A stretch of DNA of 64,000 bases from Tenacibaculum sp. 190524A05c (GCF_964036595.1 NZ_OZ038523.1:1268501-1332500); one strand, 5' to 3'. Counted from the first letter of the stretch, positions 47,567 through 56,897 are shown. Notes: generated from the sequence alone by a model not told the origin. Translations and numbers: made by a program.

Positions 47567-48847
47567 TTATTTATCGAATTCCATAATTGTTTTCTTGATA
47601 ATAGAAATACAATCTCTTAACTCCTCTTCATTCATTACTAATGGTGGAGCAAATCTGATGATATTACCATGAGTAGGTTTAGCTAATAAACCATTATCGC
47701 GTAACTTCATACAAATGTTCCATGCTGTATCACTATCTTCAGAATCGTTAATTACAATTGCATTTAACAATCCTTTTCCTCTAACTAAAGTTACTAACTC
47801 AGTCTCGTCAACTAATTTCCCTATTTCTTCACGGAAGATTTTCCCTAAACGATCTGCATTCTCAGCTAAATTCTCATCTCTTACAACTTCTAAAGCAGCA
47901 ATTGCAACTGCAGCTGCAATAGGATTTCCTCCAAAAGTTGAACCATGATTTCCAGGACGAATTACATTCATAATTTCATCATTTGCTAATACAGCAGATA
48001 CTGGATAAGCTCCTCCACTTAATGCTTTACCTAAAATTAAAATATCTGGTTTTACATCTGGCGTTCCAGAACAGTTTTTGTTATCACAAGAACAATTTCC
48101 ACAAGTAGCTAATAAACGACCAGTTCTAGCAATTCCTGTTTGAACCTCATCCGCAATAAATAATACATTATACTTTTCACATAATGCTTTTGCTGCCGCT
48201 AAATATCCTTCAGATGGAACATAAACTCCAGCTTCACCTTGAATTGGCTCTGCCATGAAACCAGCTACATTCTTATTATTCGCTAATGCTTCTTCTAATG
48301 CTTGTAGATTATCATATTCAATTTTGATAAACCCATTAGTAAAAGGTCCGAAATTTTTACGTGCTACAGGATCATTTGAAAACGAAATAATTGTTGTTGT
48401 TCTTCCGTGGAAGTTATTCTTACACACAATAATTTCTGCTTCATTCTCATCAATTCCTTTCACTTCGTAAGCCCACTTTCTACAAATTTTCAAAGCAGTT
48501 TCAACAGCTTCTGCACCTGTATTCATTGGTAATAACTTATCAAAACCAAAATACTCAGTTGCAAACTTTTCGTACTGACCTAACATATCATTATAAAATG
48601 CACGAGATGTTAAGGTTAAAGTTTTTGCTTGATTTACCATTGCATCCACAATTTTTGGGTGACAATGTCCTTGATTTACTGCAGAGTATGCCGATAGGAA
48701 ATCATAATACTTTTTTCCTTCTACATCCCAAACATAAACTCCTTCACCTTTGCTTAATACCACTGGTAACGGATGGTAGTTATGGGCACCATACTTGTTT
48801 TCTAAATCGATTGCTTGCTGTGACGTTAATTTTTCTAAAACAGCCAT
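47567..48847 (-). CDS. rocD: Ornithine--oxo-acid transaminase with Cys-rich insertion
   Basis: This PLP class III aminotransferase turns ornithine plus 2-oxoglutarate into glutamate semialdehyde. The 426 residues are slightly longer than the usual ~400. [14 protein letters not shown] and the PLP lysine in [16 protein letters not shown] are clear, as are GEAGVYVP and HGSTFGGNP. Between them lies an insertion at about 246-260, [11 protein letters not shown], with four Cys in an 11-residue span where most homologues have none. It may bind a metal or form disulfides (inference). The gene stands alone. Confidence 0.93.
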   Translation of the reverse strand: MAVLEKLTSQQAIDLENKYGAHNYHPLPVVLSKGEGVYVWDVEGKKYYDFLSAYSAVNQGHCHPKIVDAMVNQAKTLTLTSRAFYNDMLGQYEKFATEYFGFDKLLPMNTGAEAVETALKICRKWAYEVKGIDENEAEIIVCKNNFHGRTTTIISFSNDPVARKNFGPFTNGFIKIEYDNLQALEEALANNKNVAGFMAEPIQGEAGVYVPSEGYLAAAKALCEKYNVLFIADEVQTGIARTGRLLATCGNCSCDNKNCSGTPDVKPDILILGKALSGGAYPVSAVLANDEIMNVIRPGNHGSTFGGNPIAAAVAIAALEVVRDENLAENADRLGKIFREEIGKLVDETELVTLVRGKGLLNAIVINDSEDSDTAWNICMKLRDNGLLAKPTHGNIIRFAPPLVMNEEELRDCISIIKKTIMEFDK

Positions 48848-48990
48848 TTCCTTAATTTTTTTAAAAATTCATAAAATAACCATTCCTACTGTACCTTTAT
48901 TCTTTCGAAAAGCTTCGAAAAAGCAGCGTGGGAGAGAAATCATCCCTAAGAGATGCGCAATTTATTAAATATTAACTCCGCTGTAAAATG

Positions 48991-49374
48991 TTACTTCGAT
49001 AATTTTCCTGATAAAGAAGAAACTTGTAGTTCTAAACGTTTTATCTCTCTTAATAATGCCTTTTTATCCATTTGCATCCACGTATAAAACTTCAGCATTG
49101 AAGAAGCCATTATACTTAAAGAACCAAATACTCCCCAACGAATTAAATCATTGGTCTCTGTCGCGTTAAAAAACTGAATTGCACAGTATACAAATACTCC
49201 AAACCAAAGTAGCTGAACAATTGCTATTAATATAGTAACCCAACTATTTTTTCCTTTAAATATACCAAACATCATTTGCCACATATTTTGCTCATCAAGT
49301 TCATCATAAAACTTTGCTTCTTCTTTAGTTAATGTTTCTTTTATTAACTCATCTAAATCTTTAAATTCTTCCAT
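48991..49374 (-). CDS. DUF6768 membrane protein, partner of ECF sigma factor
   Basis: This 127-residue protein has an acidic N-terminal cytoplasmic part (EEFKDLDELIKETLTKEEAKF), two membrane helices (about 45-68 and 80-100), and a C-terminal coiled coil (KKALLREIKRLELQVSSL). It overlaps the sigma factor gene by 14 nt. Gene order and topology suggest an anti-sigma or membrane-tethered modulator (inference), but no known anti-sigma domain is seen. Confidence 0.8.
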   Translation of the reverse strand: MEEFKDLDELIKETLTKEEAKFYDELDEQNMWQMMFGIFKGKNSWVTILIAIVQLLWFGVFVYCAIQFFNATETNDLIRWGVFGSLSIMASSMLKFYTWMQMDKKALLREIKRLELQVSSLSGKLSK

Positions 49375-49924
49375 TTTTTCTATATTTTAATATTACTTTT
49401 TTCAACTGTTCTCTTGCATGAAATAATCTTGACTTTGTTGTTCCAACAGATATTCCTATTGTATTTCCTATTTCTTTCAAAGAATAACTTTCAACATAAA
49501 ACAACTGCAATACTTGCTGATGATCGCTACTTAACTTTTGTATTTCTTGAAGAAGAACTCGTTTTATTTCTTCTCTATCATCTTCTGTTTCATCTTGATT
49601 ATTCGATACAATTGCTTTGTACTCAGTTTTTCTTTGTTGCTCACGTTGTTGAGCTCTTAAAAAATCTATTGCTCTTCTGTTTACAATACTAATTGCCCAA
49701 CTTTTAAACTTCATTGGATCTTTCAAACCGTTAAGTTTACTGTAAATAATCGTCCAACTTTCCTGAGCAATATCTTTAGCTATATCTCTATCCTTCACAT
49801 AAAAATAAGCCAGTTTACAAAACCGAACATGCCAACGTTTTACTAATACAATAAATGCTGAAGACTTACCGGACTGATAGTCTAAAATCAATTTTGCATC
49901 TATTTCTTTATCCTTGTTTTTCAT
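49361..49924 (-). CDS. ECF-type RNA polymerase sigma factor
   Basis: This 187-residue sigma factor has region 2 at about 20-95 (FCKLAYFYVKDRDIAKDIAQESW, then FKSWAISIVNRRAIDFLR) and region 4 at about 125-180 (LSSDHQQVLQLFYVESYSLKEIGNTIGISVGTTKSRLFHAREQL). There is no region 1 or 3, as expected for ECF proteins. It heads a two-gene unit with DUF6768. A GAACC-N15-CGTC element upstream looks like a self-controlled ECF promoter. Confidence 0.92.
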   Translation of the reverse strand: MKNKDKEIDAKLILDYQSGKSSAFIVLVKRWHVRFCKLAYFYVKDRDIAKDIAQESWTIIYSKLNGLKDPMKFKSWAISIVNRRAIDFLRAQQREQQRKTEYKAIVSNNQDETEDDREEIKRVLLQEIQKLSSDHQQVLQLFYVESYSLKEIGNTIGISVGTTKSRLFHAREQLKKVILKYRKNGRI

Positions 49925-49944
49925 TAATTAGAATTCATAGTATG

Positions 49945-49968
49945 GACGATGAAAAAATAAAAAGGTTC
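49945..49968 (-). promoter_or_regulatory. Candidate ECF-dependent autoregulatory promoter
   Basis: On the minus strand GAACC (49968-49964), a T-rich 15 nt spacer, and CGTC (49948-49945) lie about 20 nt before the sigma gene ATG. The AACC plus CGTC pattern is the usual form of ECF -35/-10 elements. It differs from the housekeeping TTG/TAnnTTTG promoter. Confidence 0.55.
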
Positions 49969-50029
49969 AAATCTTTTTAAAATTACTTTTTAAATTTCAA
50001 AATAAACGATTCAAACTGCTAAGTTTTAC

Positions 50030-50037
50030 TAATTTTG
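50030..50037 (+). promoter_or_regulatory. -7 box for the RNA methyltransferase operon
   Basis: TAATTTTG matches TAnnTTTG, 21 nt before the ATG at 50059. No TTG is seen at the usual distance. Confidence 0.4.
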
Positions 50038-50058
50038 CAGTCCTTAAAATTATTATAG

Positions 50059-51510
50059 ATGCCAAGAAGAGAACGCAATAAATTTGTAAAACGAGGAGAA
50101 GTAATTGAGTTACTAATTGAAGATTATGCTTTTGGTGGAAAAGGTATCGGGAAAATAAGATCAGAACTAGGAGAGTTTGTAGTTTTTGTTCCTAATACGT
50201 TACCAGGTCAATTAGTAAAAGCCAGAGTTGCAAAATCTCAAAAGAAATATGCAGAATGCAAATTAATTGAAGTTCTTAAACCTTCTGAAGATGAAGTTGC
50301 CATGGATTATCAAGAAATTCCTGGGGCACCGTATATAAAACTTCCAGTAGAAAAACAGCATAACTACAAATACACAAGCACTTTAGACTTATTTAAAAGA
50401 ATTGGTAAAGTTGCTAATATTGAAGATTTATTTGATGAGTTTGTAAGTTCTCCAAACCTATTTCATTATAGAAATAAAATGGAGTATAGTTTCTCAGCAA
50501 TTGGCTTTGATCATGAAAAAAACACCGATGTAGATGAATTTACACTTGGTTTTAAAAAACGTGGTGTTTGGTGGATGGGCGTGAATCTTGAAAAAGATTC
50601 TGGTTTATTTGATAAAGCTGTTGAAGACAATATCAAAAATATAAAAACCTACTGTGAGGAAACAGGATTAGCTCCTTGGCATGGACCTAGAAAAGAAGGT
50701 TTTTTCAGATACTTTGTAGTTAGAAAATCATACAAAACAAATGAATTACTATTCAATTTAGTTACCACCTCAGGAGATTTAGACAAATTTAACTTAGATA
50801 AGTTCGCCAATTATTTAGTTGAACTATTTGGTGATCGTGTGGCTGGATTATTACATACTATAAATGATGAAACTGGAGATAGAACTATTGCTACTTCTGG
50901 AAGTATTCAATTAGTATATGGTAAAGATAAAATCGTTGAAGAATTATTGGGATTGAATTTTGAAATCAGCATGAAAAGCTTCTTTCAAACTAATCCTAAA
51001 TCTGCAGAAAAACTATACTCTAAAGTAATTGATTATGCTTTAGAAAATAAAGACGCAATTGATAATACTGTTGTCATGGATTTATTCTGTGGAACAGGAA
51101 CTATTGGTCAAATATTAGCTTCAAAAGGAAGTAACACAAAAATTATTGGAGTTGATATTGTAGCTTCTGCTATTGCTGACGCAAAGAAAAACGCAAAAAG
51201 AAACAACATAGAAGGTGTTGAGTTTTATGCTGCTGATGTTGGTAAATTCTTATTCGAACATCCTGAATTTAAGAATAAAATTAGAACCATAATTTTAGAT
51301 CCAGCCAGAGCTGGAATTGCTCCAAAAACACTTAAAAAAATCATAAATCTAAATGCAGATAGAATGGTTTATGTATCTTGTAACCCAGCAACTCAAGCAA
51401 GAGATACAGAGCAATTGATTGAAGCGGGATATAACTTGAAAAAGATTAGTTTGGTAGATCAATTCCCACACACTTCTCATATTGAAACTGTTGTATTGTT
51501 TGAAAAATAA
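50059..51510 (+). CDS. TrmA/RlmD-family class I RNA (uracil-5) methyltransferase
   Basis: This 483-residue enzyme has an N-terminal TRAM domain (about 8-75, GKGIGKIRSELGEFVVFVPN), a central linker, and a SAM-binding domain with VMDLFCGTGTIGQILASKG (about 340-360). The catalytic part LDPARAGIAPKTL lies near 412, and VYVSCNPATQARD near 436 contains the nucleophile Cys. It methylates uracil in rRNA or tRNA. The CxxxxxCxxC iron-sulfur motif common in RlmD is absent: the matching place reads IPGAPYIKLPVEKQH. The exact target is therefore open. Confidence 0.85.
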   Translation: MPRRERNKFVKRGEVIELLIEDYAFGGKGIGKIRSELGEFVVFVPNTLPGQLVKARVAKSQKKYAECKLIEVLKPSEDEVAMDYQEIPGAPYIKLPVEKQHNYKYTSTLDLFKRIGKVANIEDLFDEFVSSPNLFHYRNKMEYSFSAIGFDHEKNTDVDEFTLGFKKRGVWWMGVNLEKDSGLFDKAVEDNIKNIKTYCEETGLAPWHGPRKEGFFRYFVVRKSYKTNELLFNLVTTSGDLDKFNLDKFANYLVELFGDRVAGLLHTINDETGDRTIATSGSIQLVYGKDKIVEELLGLNFEISMKSFFQTNPKSAEKLYSKVIDYALENKDAIDNTVVMDLFCGTGTIGQILASKGSNTKIIGVDIVASAIADAKKNAKRNNIEGVEFYAADVGKFLFEHPEFKNKIRTIILDPARAGIAPKTLKKIINLNADRMVYVSCNPATQARDTEQLIEAGYNLKKISLVDQFPHTSHIETVVLFEK

Positions 51511-51516
51511 GTATAC

Positions 51517-52002
51517 ATGAAAATCTTAAAAAAGTTAATTGTTTGTGCAGTCCTTATTTCTATGGCTATATCTTGTGAAAAGGATGATTTTTGTGAGTTT
51601 AGTTCTCCTACTCCAAATTTAGTGCTAAGATTTTACGATAAAGATGTGAATGACGATCTGAAATCAGTTCAACGATTATCAATTATTGCTCAAGGAAAAA
51701 CTGATAGTTTATATATGAACAGAACGGTTGATAGTATTGCTATTCCATTAAATACAAATGCTACGGAAACGATTTACACCATAAAGAGAAACGAAGCTAC
51801 TGGTAATATTGCAGATAATGAAACAGCAACATTAACAATAAGATATACACCAGAAGAACAGTACCTGTCAAGATCGTGTGGTTTTAGATTTATATTTAAT
51901 AACATTACTTTAGAAAAAACAGGTTGGATCGACAGCTTATCAATAACTACTTTAGAAACTATAAACTCACAAGAGAATGCGCACGTTAACATTTTTCATT
52001 AA
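51517..52002 (+). CDS. DUF6452 lipoprotein
   Basis: This 161-residue protein has a lipoprotein signal (SMAISC, Cys at residue 20) and a beta-rich domain (NLVLRFYDKDVNDDLKSVQRL...). It matches the flavobacterial DUF6452 group by its CEKDDFCEF start and overall plan; function is unknown. Its 3' end overlaps the DUF6048 gene by 26 nt. It follows the RNA methyltransferase by 6 nt. Confidence 0.8.
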   Translation: MKILKKLIVCAVLISMAISCEKDDFCEFSSPTPNLVLRFYDKDVNDDLKSVQRLSIIAQGKTDSLYMNRTVDSIAIPLNTNATETIYTIKRNEATGNIADNETATLTIRYTPEEQYLSRSCGFRFIFNNITLEKTGWIDSLSITTLETINSQENAHVNIFH

Positions 52003-52702
52003 TCTTAGCTTATTTCTTTCTATACTTTCTGTTAGTGCTCAAAATATTGGAATTAACAAAGAGCAACCAAAAGATACTGTTATATATAAAACAGGTTATG
52101 GTTTACGCGTAGGTGTTGACTTAAGTAAAGCAGGATTAAGCTTTTTCGATAAAAGCTACACTGGTTTTGAAATCGTTGGTGATTATCGTGTTTCTTCACG
52201 TTGGTATATTGCTGCGGAAATTGGTCATGAAGAAGAAATTACTTTTGAAGATTTCACAACTTCAACTGCAAAGGGAAATTATATAAGAGTTGGTGCTAAT
52301 TACAACACCTATAATAATTGGCTAGATATGAATAATGAAATTTATGTTGGTGGTAGATATGGTGTGGCTATATTCGATCATACTCTTAATAGTTATACGC
52401 CAAATGTTACTACTGGAGATACAAGTGTTCCAATTTATTTCCCATCTACTCCTATTACAACTCCTGTAACTGAAACGGGATTAAACGCTCAATGGTTAGA
52501 GTTTGTATTTGGAATTAAAGCAGAAACATTTAAGAATTTATTTATTGGATTTAGCGGATCTTTTAAAATCGCAACGGTAATTGAAGATCAAACAGGATTT
52601 AAAACGTTATACGCTCCTGGATTCAATGAAGTATTAAATAGTAGTACTGGATTTGGTTTTAATTATACTTTGACCTACTTAATTCCTTTTGTTAATAAAT
52701 AA
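51977..52702 (+). CDS. DUF6048 outer-membrane beta-barrel-like protein
   Basis: This 241-residue protein has a signal peptide ending near SVSAQ and repeated amphipathic strands (GYGLRVGVDLSKAGLSF, WYIAAEIGHEEEITF, GFGFNYTLTYLIPF at the end) like a small outer-membrane barrel. It fits the DUF6048 family, known only from Bacteroidota and commonly next to DUF6452. The 26 nt overlap with the upstream lipoprotein gene suggests a translated pair acting together at the outer membrane (inference). Confidence 0.82.
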   Translation: MRTLTFFINLSLFLSILSVSAQNIGINKEQPKDTVIYKTGYGLRVGVDLSKAGLSFFDKSYTGFEIVGDYRVSSRWYIAAEIGHEEEITFEDFTTSTAKGNYIRVGANYNTYNNWLDMNNEIYVGGRYGVAIFDHTLNSYTPNVTTGDTSVPIYFPSTPITTPVTETGLNAQWLEFVFGIKAETFKNLFIGFSGSFKIATVIEDQTGFKTLYAPGFNEVLNSSTGFGFNYTLTYLIPFVNK

Positions 52703-52763
52703 TTTTAGAGCTTACCTCCTATTTTACTACCTTTACATTAAGTAATAAACAAACTTATTAACA

Positions 52764-53711
52764 ATGGATAGAATACCTAGCGTTGATTTGAGAGACTTTT
52801 TGTCTGGAGATGAAAGTAGAAAGCAAAAATTTATTAATGAAATTGGTCATGCCTACGAAACTATTGGGTTCGTTGCTCTAAAAGGACACTTTTTAGATAA
52901 TGAACTAGTAGATAACTTGTATGAACAGATAAAAAGATTTTTTGAACTACCTGTAGAAACTAAACAGAAATATGAAATTCCTGGGATTGGTGGACAACGT
53001 GGTTATGTTTCTTTCGGTAAAGAAAGTGCAAAAGGAAAGAAAGAAGGTGATTTAAAAGAATTTTGGCACTTTGGTCAATATGTAGAAAATAATCCTGCAT
53101 TAGAAGAAGAATATCCTAATAATGTTGATGTTGCAGAACTTCCAGAATTTAATGAAGTTGGAAAACAGACGTATAAAATGTTAGAGAAAACTGCAAAGTT
53201 TGTACTACGCTCTTTAGCATTACATTTAGGTTTAGACGAAACTTATTTCGATCAATATATATTTAATGGTAATAGTATTTTAAGACCAATTCATTACCCT
53301 CCAATTCATGAAGAACCAAAAGGAGCTGTAAGAGCTGCTGCCCATGGTGATATTAATTTAATCACACTTTTAATGGGAGCCCATGGTAAAGGATTACAAG
53401 TTCAAAACCATGAAGGAGAATGGATTGATGCCATTGCAGAACCAGATGAATTAATGATTAATGTTGGTGATATGTTATCGAGACATAGTAACAATAAATT
53501 AAAGTCAACTATTCATAGAGTAGTAAATCCACCAAAAGAATTATGGGGAACTTCTCGTTATTCAATTCCTTTCTTTATGCATCCTGTTTCTGAAATGAAA
53601 TTAGATGTTTTAGAAAACTGTATCGACGATAAAAATCCTAAACAATTTGAAGATATTACAGCTGGAGATTTCCTAAACGAACGTTTAAGAGAACTTGGTT
53701 TAATTAAGTAA
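52764..53711 (+). CDS. Isopenicillin-N-synthase-like 2-oxoglutarate/Fe(II) oxygenase
   Basis: This 315-residue cytoplasmic enzyme starts with a DIOX_N-like region (IPSVDLRDFLSGDESRKQKF). It has the iron-binding HxD in AAHGDINLITLL at about 194-196 and the distal His in TIHRVVNPP at about 251, followed by the 2-oxoglutarate Arg in SRYSIPFFMHP. The fold family is certain; substrate is not. Nothing nearby supports an antibiotic pathway. It is 2 nt from the eIF1-like gene. Confidence 0.85.
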   Translation: MDRIPSVDLRDFLSGDESRKQKFINEIGHAYETIGFVALKGHFLDNELVDNLYEQIKRFFELPVETKQKYEIPGIGGQRGYVSFGKESAKGKKEGDLKEFWHFGQYVENNPALEEEYPNNVDVAELPEFNEVGKQTYKMLEKTAKFVLRSLALHLGLDETYFDQYIFNGNSILRPIHYPPIHEEPKGAVRAAAHGDINLITLLMGAHGKGLQVQNHEGEWIDAIAEPDELMINVGDMLSRHSNNKLKSTIHRVVNPPKELWGTSRYSIPFFMHPVSEMKLDVLENCIDDKNPKQFEDITAGDFLNERLRELGLIK

Positions 53712-53713
53712 TT

Positions 53714-54037
53714 ATGGATTTACAAGATCAACTTAAAAACCTTTTTCCTGATCATCAATTTGAAGAACCTACTCCAGAGGAAAAACCTGATGTTTGGTTG
53801 CAAGATGAACCATTGCTTTGCAAATACGAAAAACGTAAAGGAAAACCAACAACGGTTATTGATGGTTATAACGGAGCAACTTCAGATTTTAAGAAACTAG
53901 CGAAGGAAATTAAAACAAAACTTTCAGTTGGTGGTAGTTTTAAAGATGATACAATAATTATCCAAGGAGATTATCGAGATAAAATCATGGATATTTTAAA
54001 AGAAAAAGGATTTAAAGTAAAGAGAGTTGGTGGATAA
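53714..54037 (+). CDS. SUI1/eIF1-type translation factor (YciH-like)
   Basis: This 107-residue protein has the SUI1 domain in its C-terminal two thirds: KGKPTTVIDGYNGATSDFKKLAKEIKTKLSVGGSFKDDTIIIQGD. The GG before SFKDD and the end KEKGFKVKRVGG are typical. Bacterial YciH proteins can influence start-codon choice. It follows the oxygenase gene with 2 nt between them. Confidence 0.9.
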   Translation: MDLQDQLKNLFPDHQFEEPTPEEKPDVWLQDEPLLCKYEKRKGKPTTVIDGYNGATSDFKKLAKEIKTKLSVGGSFKDDTIIIQGDYRDKIMDILKEKGFKVKRVGG

Positions 54038-54142
54038 ATTTTTAAAGTGTTTAATACTTTAAAGAAAACGCCTTATCTACATTTTTTAAAAATCACTTTT
54101 TTAACATAAAGTTTATCAATACAATAAAAATAAAACACAAAC

Positions 54143-54173
54143 AAAACAATATTCTTAAGAGTATTGTTTTTTT
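54143..54173 (+). terminator. Terminator after the eIF1-like gene
   Basis: AAAACAATATTCT / AGAGTATTGTTTT (one G-U) is followed by more T. It lies about 105 nt after the stop and before the DUF1835 gene. Confidence 0.75.
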
Positions 54174-54210
54174 TATTAATATTGATGAATTATTTTTTAA
54201 GTCCCTAAAG

Positions 54211-55149
54211 ATGAGTTCTTTTTTACATATTACAAACGGTGACGTTACAACTGAAATTTTAAACAACCTTAACATCGAAGGCGAAATTATTACTTGGCGT
54301 GAAATGTTATGTGAAGGTAAAACTACTACCGATGTAGGTAGTGAAGATTTTTGGAAAACACGATATGATTTCTTTAGTAATGCTTATCAAGTAACTAAAA
54401 AAACTTTCATTGATTTTACTTTAAAAGAGTATAGAAAACTATGTAAACAAAATCAAGATGAAATCATTCTTTGGTTTGATTACGATCTATTTTGTCAAGT
54501 GAATATGCTAGCCGTAGTAAGTTGGCTGAAGAAGTTCAGAAAGGGAAGAAAAATAACAATTGTCCAAGCGGGAAATTCAGAAAACTATGACAAGCTAGTT
54601 GGGTTTGGTCATTTATCCAAAGAAGAACTTTTAAACCTTTACAATAACAGAATTCAACTAACACAGGATGACATAGAATATGCCGATTATATTTGGCAAC
54701 TATATTGCTCTGATAGTCCATTACGATTAGAAACCGTACATAAATTCAATCCTTCCTCTCCATTTATTTATTTAAGTGATGCTATAAGTGCTCATTTAAA
54801 GCGTTTTCCTTCAGTTGAAAACGGTTTAAATCAAATTGAGAACACCATTATTAAAGCTGCGAATCAGTCTGAATTAAAAACTGAAAATGATTTAATTCGA
54901 AAATTATTGACCGAACAAGAGACTTATGGATTTGGAGATATTCAATATAAAAACAAAATAAAAGAATTGAAAAGTCTTTTTACTTCGCTTAGTCCTGTTA
55001 AACTTAGTGAAGACGGAATTAGCCTTCTTAATAACCAAATTAACTACTATAGAGAATTACGTTCTGATTTTTCGTATCTTGGCGGGGCAAAAAAATACAG
55101 CTACTTGTATTTAAACGCTAATGACAAGTTGCTGAAATTAACATCTTAA
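54211..55149 (+). CDS. DUF1835 domain-containing protein
   Basis: This 312-residue cytoplasmic protein has an N-terminal DUF1835 region (LHITNGDVTTEILNNL, then ITWREMLCEGKTT) and a block EIILWFDYDLFCQVN. Function of the family is unknown. The C-terminal half is helical. Its TAA overlaps the ATG of the nucleoside phosphorylase by one base, making a tight three-gene unit with a phosphorylase and a binding-protein-like product. Confidence 0.82.
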   Translation: MSSFLHITNGDVTTEILNNLNIEGEIITWREMLCEGKTTTDVGSEDFWKTRYDFFSNAYQVTKKTFIDFTLKEYRKLCKQNQDEIILWFDYDLFCQVNMLAVVSWLKKFRKGRKITIVQAGNSENYDKLVGFGHLSKEELLNLYNNRIQLTQDDIEYADYIWQLYCSDSPLRLETVHKFNPSSPFIYLSDAISAHLKRFPSVENGLNQIENTIIKAANQSELKTENDLIRKLLTEQETYGFGDIQYKNKIKELKSLFTSLSPVKLSEDGISLLNNQINYYRELRSDFSYLGGAKKYSYLYLNANDKLLKLTS

Positions 55150-56018
55150 TGAACATTCAAAATTCTGAACTTATTTTAAATCAAGATGGAAGTATATATC
55201 ATCTTAATTTAAGACCTGAACATATAGCCAACGATATCATTTTTGTTGGAGATCAAAATCGTGTAGATAAAGTTACCAAACACTTTGATAAAATTGAATT
55301 TTCAACTCAAAAAAGAGAATTCAAAACCACAACAGGATATTACAAAGGCAAAAGATTATCTGTTATTTCTACAGGAATTGGGCCAGATAATATTGATATT
55401 GTAATCAACGAATTAGACGCATTGGTTAACATAGATCTTGAAACTAGAGCTTTAAAAGAAGAGCATACTGCTTTAAATATTGTTAGAATCGGTACTTCTG
55501 GTTCTTTACAAAAAGATATACCAGTTGATAGTTTTCTTATTAGCACACATTCTTTAGATATCAATGGAATGCTTCATGCGTATCAAATTGATGAAATTTC
55601 CCACCCAGATATCGAAGAAGCGTTCACGAAACATACGAACTGGTCAAGTAAAAAAGCAGATCCAATTATTATTGCAAATTCTCAGGAATTAGAAGATAAA
55701 TTATCTTCAAATGAAACATTCAAAGGAATTACTGCTACTGCAGGTGGATTTTATGGACCTCAAGGACGTGTTTTGAGACTACCATTACAAGATCCTGATA
55801 TTAATAAAAAGATAGATAGCTTTAATTTTAATGGCAATAGAATAACCAATTTAGAAATGGAAACTTCTGCTATTTACGGACTTTCTAAATTACTAGGTCA
55901 TAATGCACTTTCAATGAATGCAATTTTGGCTAATAGAGCTAATGGTACATTTAGTGCTGAACCGGGTAAAATAGTAGCAGAATTAATAGAATATACTTTA
56001 GACAAATTAGTTGAATAA
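55149..56018 (+). CDS. Nucleoside phosphorylase (uridine phosphorylase-like)
   Basis: This 289-residue enzyme of the PNP/UDP phosphorylase superfamily splits nucleosides to base plus ribose-1-phosphate. The phosphate-binding part VFVGDQNRVDKVTKHF (DIIFVGD...) is at about 30-47. STGIGPDNIDIVINEL and IRIGTSG lie in the core. The ribose-binding Glu is in NLEMETSAIYGLSKLLG at about 235. Base choice (uracil or other) is not decided. It abuts the next gene (TAA then ATG). Confidence 0.85.
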   Translation: MNIQNSELILNQDGSIYHLNLRPEHIANDIIFVGDQNRVDKVTKHFDKIEFSTQKREFKTTTGYYKGKRLSVISTGIGPDNIDIVINELDALVNIDLETRALKEEHTALNIVRIGTSGSLQKDIPVDSFLISTHSLDINGMLHAYQIDEISHPDIEEAFTKHTNWSSKKADPIIIANSQELEDKLSSNETFKGITATAGGFYGPQGRVLRLPLQDPDINKKIDSFNFNGNRITNLEMETSAIYGLSKLLGHNALSMNAILANRANGTFSAEPGKIVAELIEYTLDKLVE

Positions 56019-56873
56019 ATGCTGAATTTAAAAGTAGGTGGTGTCCCTGAACATTTTAACTATCCTTGGTACATTACGTTAAAAAATAAAGAATACACCC
56101 AGAACGGAATCAATTTACGATGGCAAGATTTCCCTGGTGGAACTGGTGCCATGTGTAAATCTTTGCGAGAAGGTGAAATTGATATTGCCATTGTATTGAC
56201 CGAAGGAATTATTAAAGATATTATTGATGGTAATCCCGCTAAAATTATTCAAACTTTTGTAAAAAGTCCATTAATATGGGGAATTCATGTTGGTACAAAA
56301 TCGAAATTCAAAACTATTGATGATTTAGAGAATGCTACCGTGGCTATTAGTAGATATGGATCTGGTTCTCATTTAATGGCCATTGTAAATGCCTACAATA
56401 ATGGTTGGGATATTGACAAACTCAAATTCAAAGTAGTCAAAAACCTACAAGGTGGAATAGATGCTTTAACCAATGGTGACGCAGACTATTTTATGTGGGA
56501 ACATTTTACTACAAAACCTCTTGTAGATAATGGAACTTTTAGACGATTAGGAGATTGTCCTACACCATGGCCATGTTTTGTTGTAGCCATTAGAGATGAG
56601 GTATTAGAAAAAAATCCTGAAGAAATTAAAACAGTTTTAAATATTATTAATAACTGTACTAAAGATTTTAAAAAGATTGTTGACATCGATAAAACACTGT
56701 CTGTCAGATACGAACAACAACTAGAAGATATTCAAGAATGGCTTTCTATTACTGAATGGAACGATGGAAAACCAATCACAAAAAATTTATTGACTCGTAT
56801 TCAAAATAAAATGGTTGGATTCAACGTTATATCGGAGAAGATTAATTCTGATAGATTAATTAAAAATTTGTAA
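56019..56873 (+). CDS. Cytosolic NMT1/THI5-like substrate-binding-fold protein
   Basis: This 284-residue protein has a type II periplasmic-binding-protein fold: LKVGGVPEHFNYPWYITLK, GTGAMCKSLREGEIDIAIVLTEG, and TVAISRYGSGSHLMAIV. It resembles ABC substrate-binding proteins of the NMT1/THI5 group, yet it has no signal peptide or lipobox and no ABC genes nearby. It may act as a cytosolic ligand-binding protein or enzyme. The Cys/Trp-rich part GDCPTPWPCFVVAI (about 178-191) may shape a ligand site. Its start abuts the phosphorylase stop. Confidence 0.72.
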   Translation: MLNLKVGGVPEHFNYPWYITLKNKEYTQNGINLRWQDFPGGTGAMCKSLREGEIDIAIVLTEGIIKDIIDGNPAKIIQTFVKSPLIWGIHVGTKSKFKTIDDLENATVAISRYGSGSHLMAIVNAYNNGWDIDKLKFKVVKNLQGGIDALTNGDADYFMWEHFTTKPLVDNGTFRRLGDCPTPWPCFVVAIRDEVLEKNPEEIKTVLNIINNCTKDFKKIVDIDKTLSVRYEQQLEDIQEWLSITEWNDGKPITKNLLTRIQNKMVGFNVISEKINSDRLIKNL

Positions 56874-56897
56874 ATTTAGCATCTAAATAAGATAATA

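Noticed and set aside
52764..53711. Beta-lactam biosynthesis from the isopenicillin-N-synthase-like gene
   Set aside because: Only the common 2OG-Fe(II) fold is shown; no ACV synthetase or other pathway gene is near.
54041..54063. Palindrome TTTAAAGT-N7-ACTTTAAA as a terminator of the eIF1-like gene
   Set aside because: Its stem is all A/T except one pair and no T run follows; the better terminator is at 54143.
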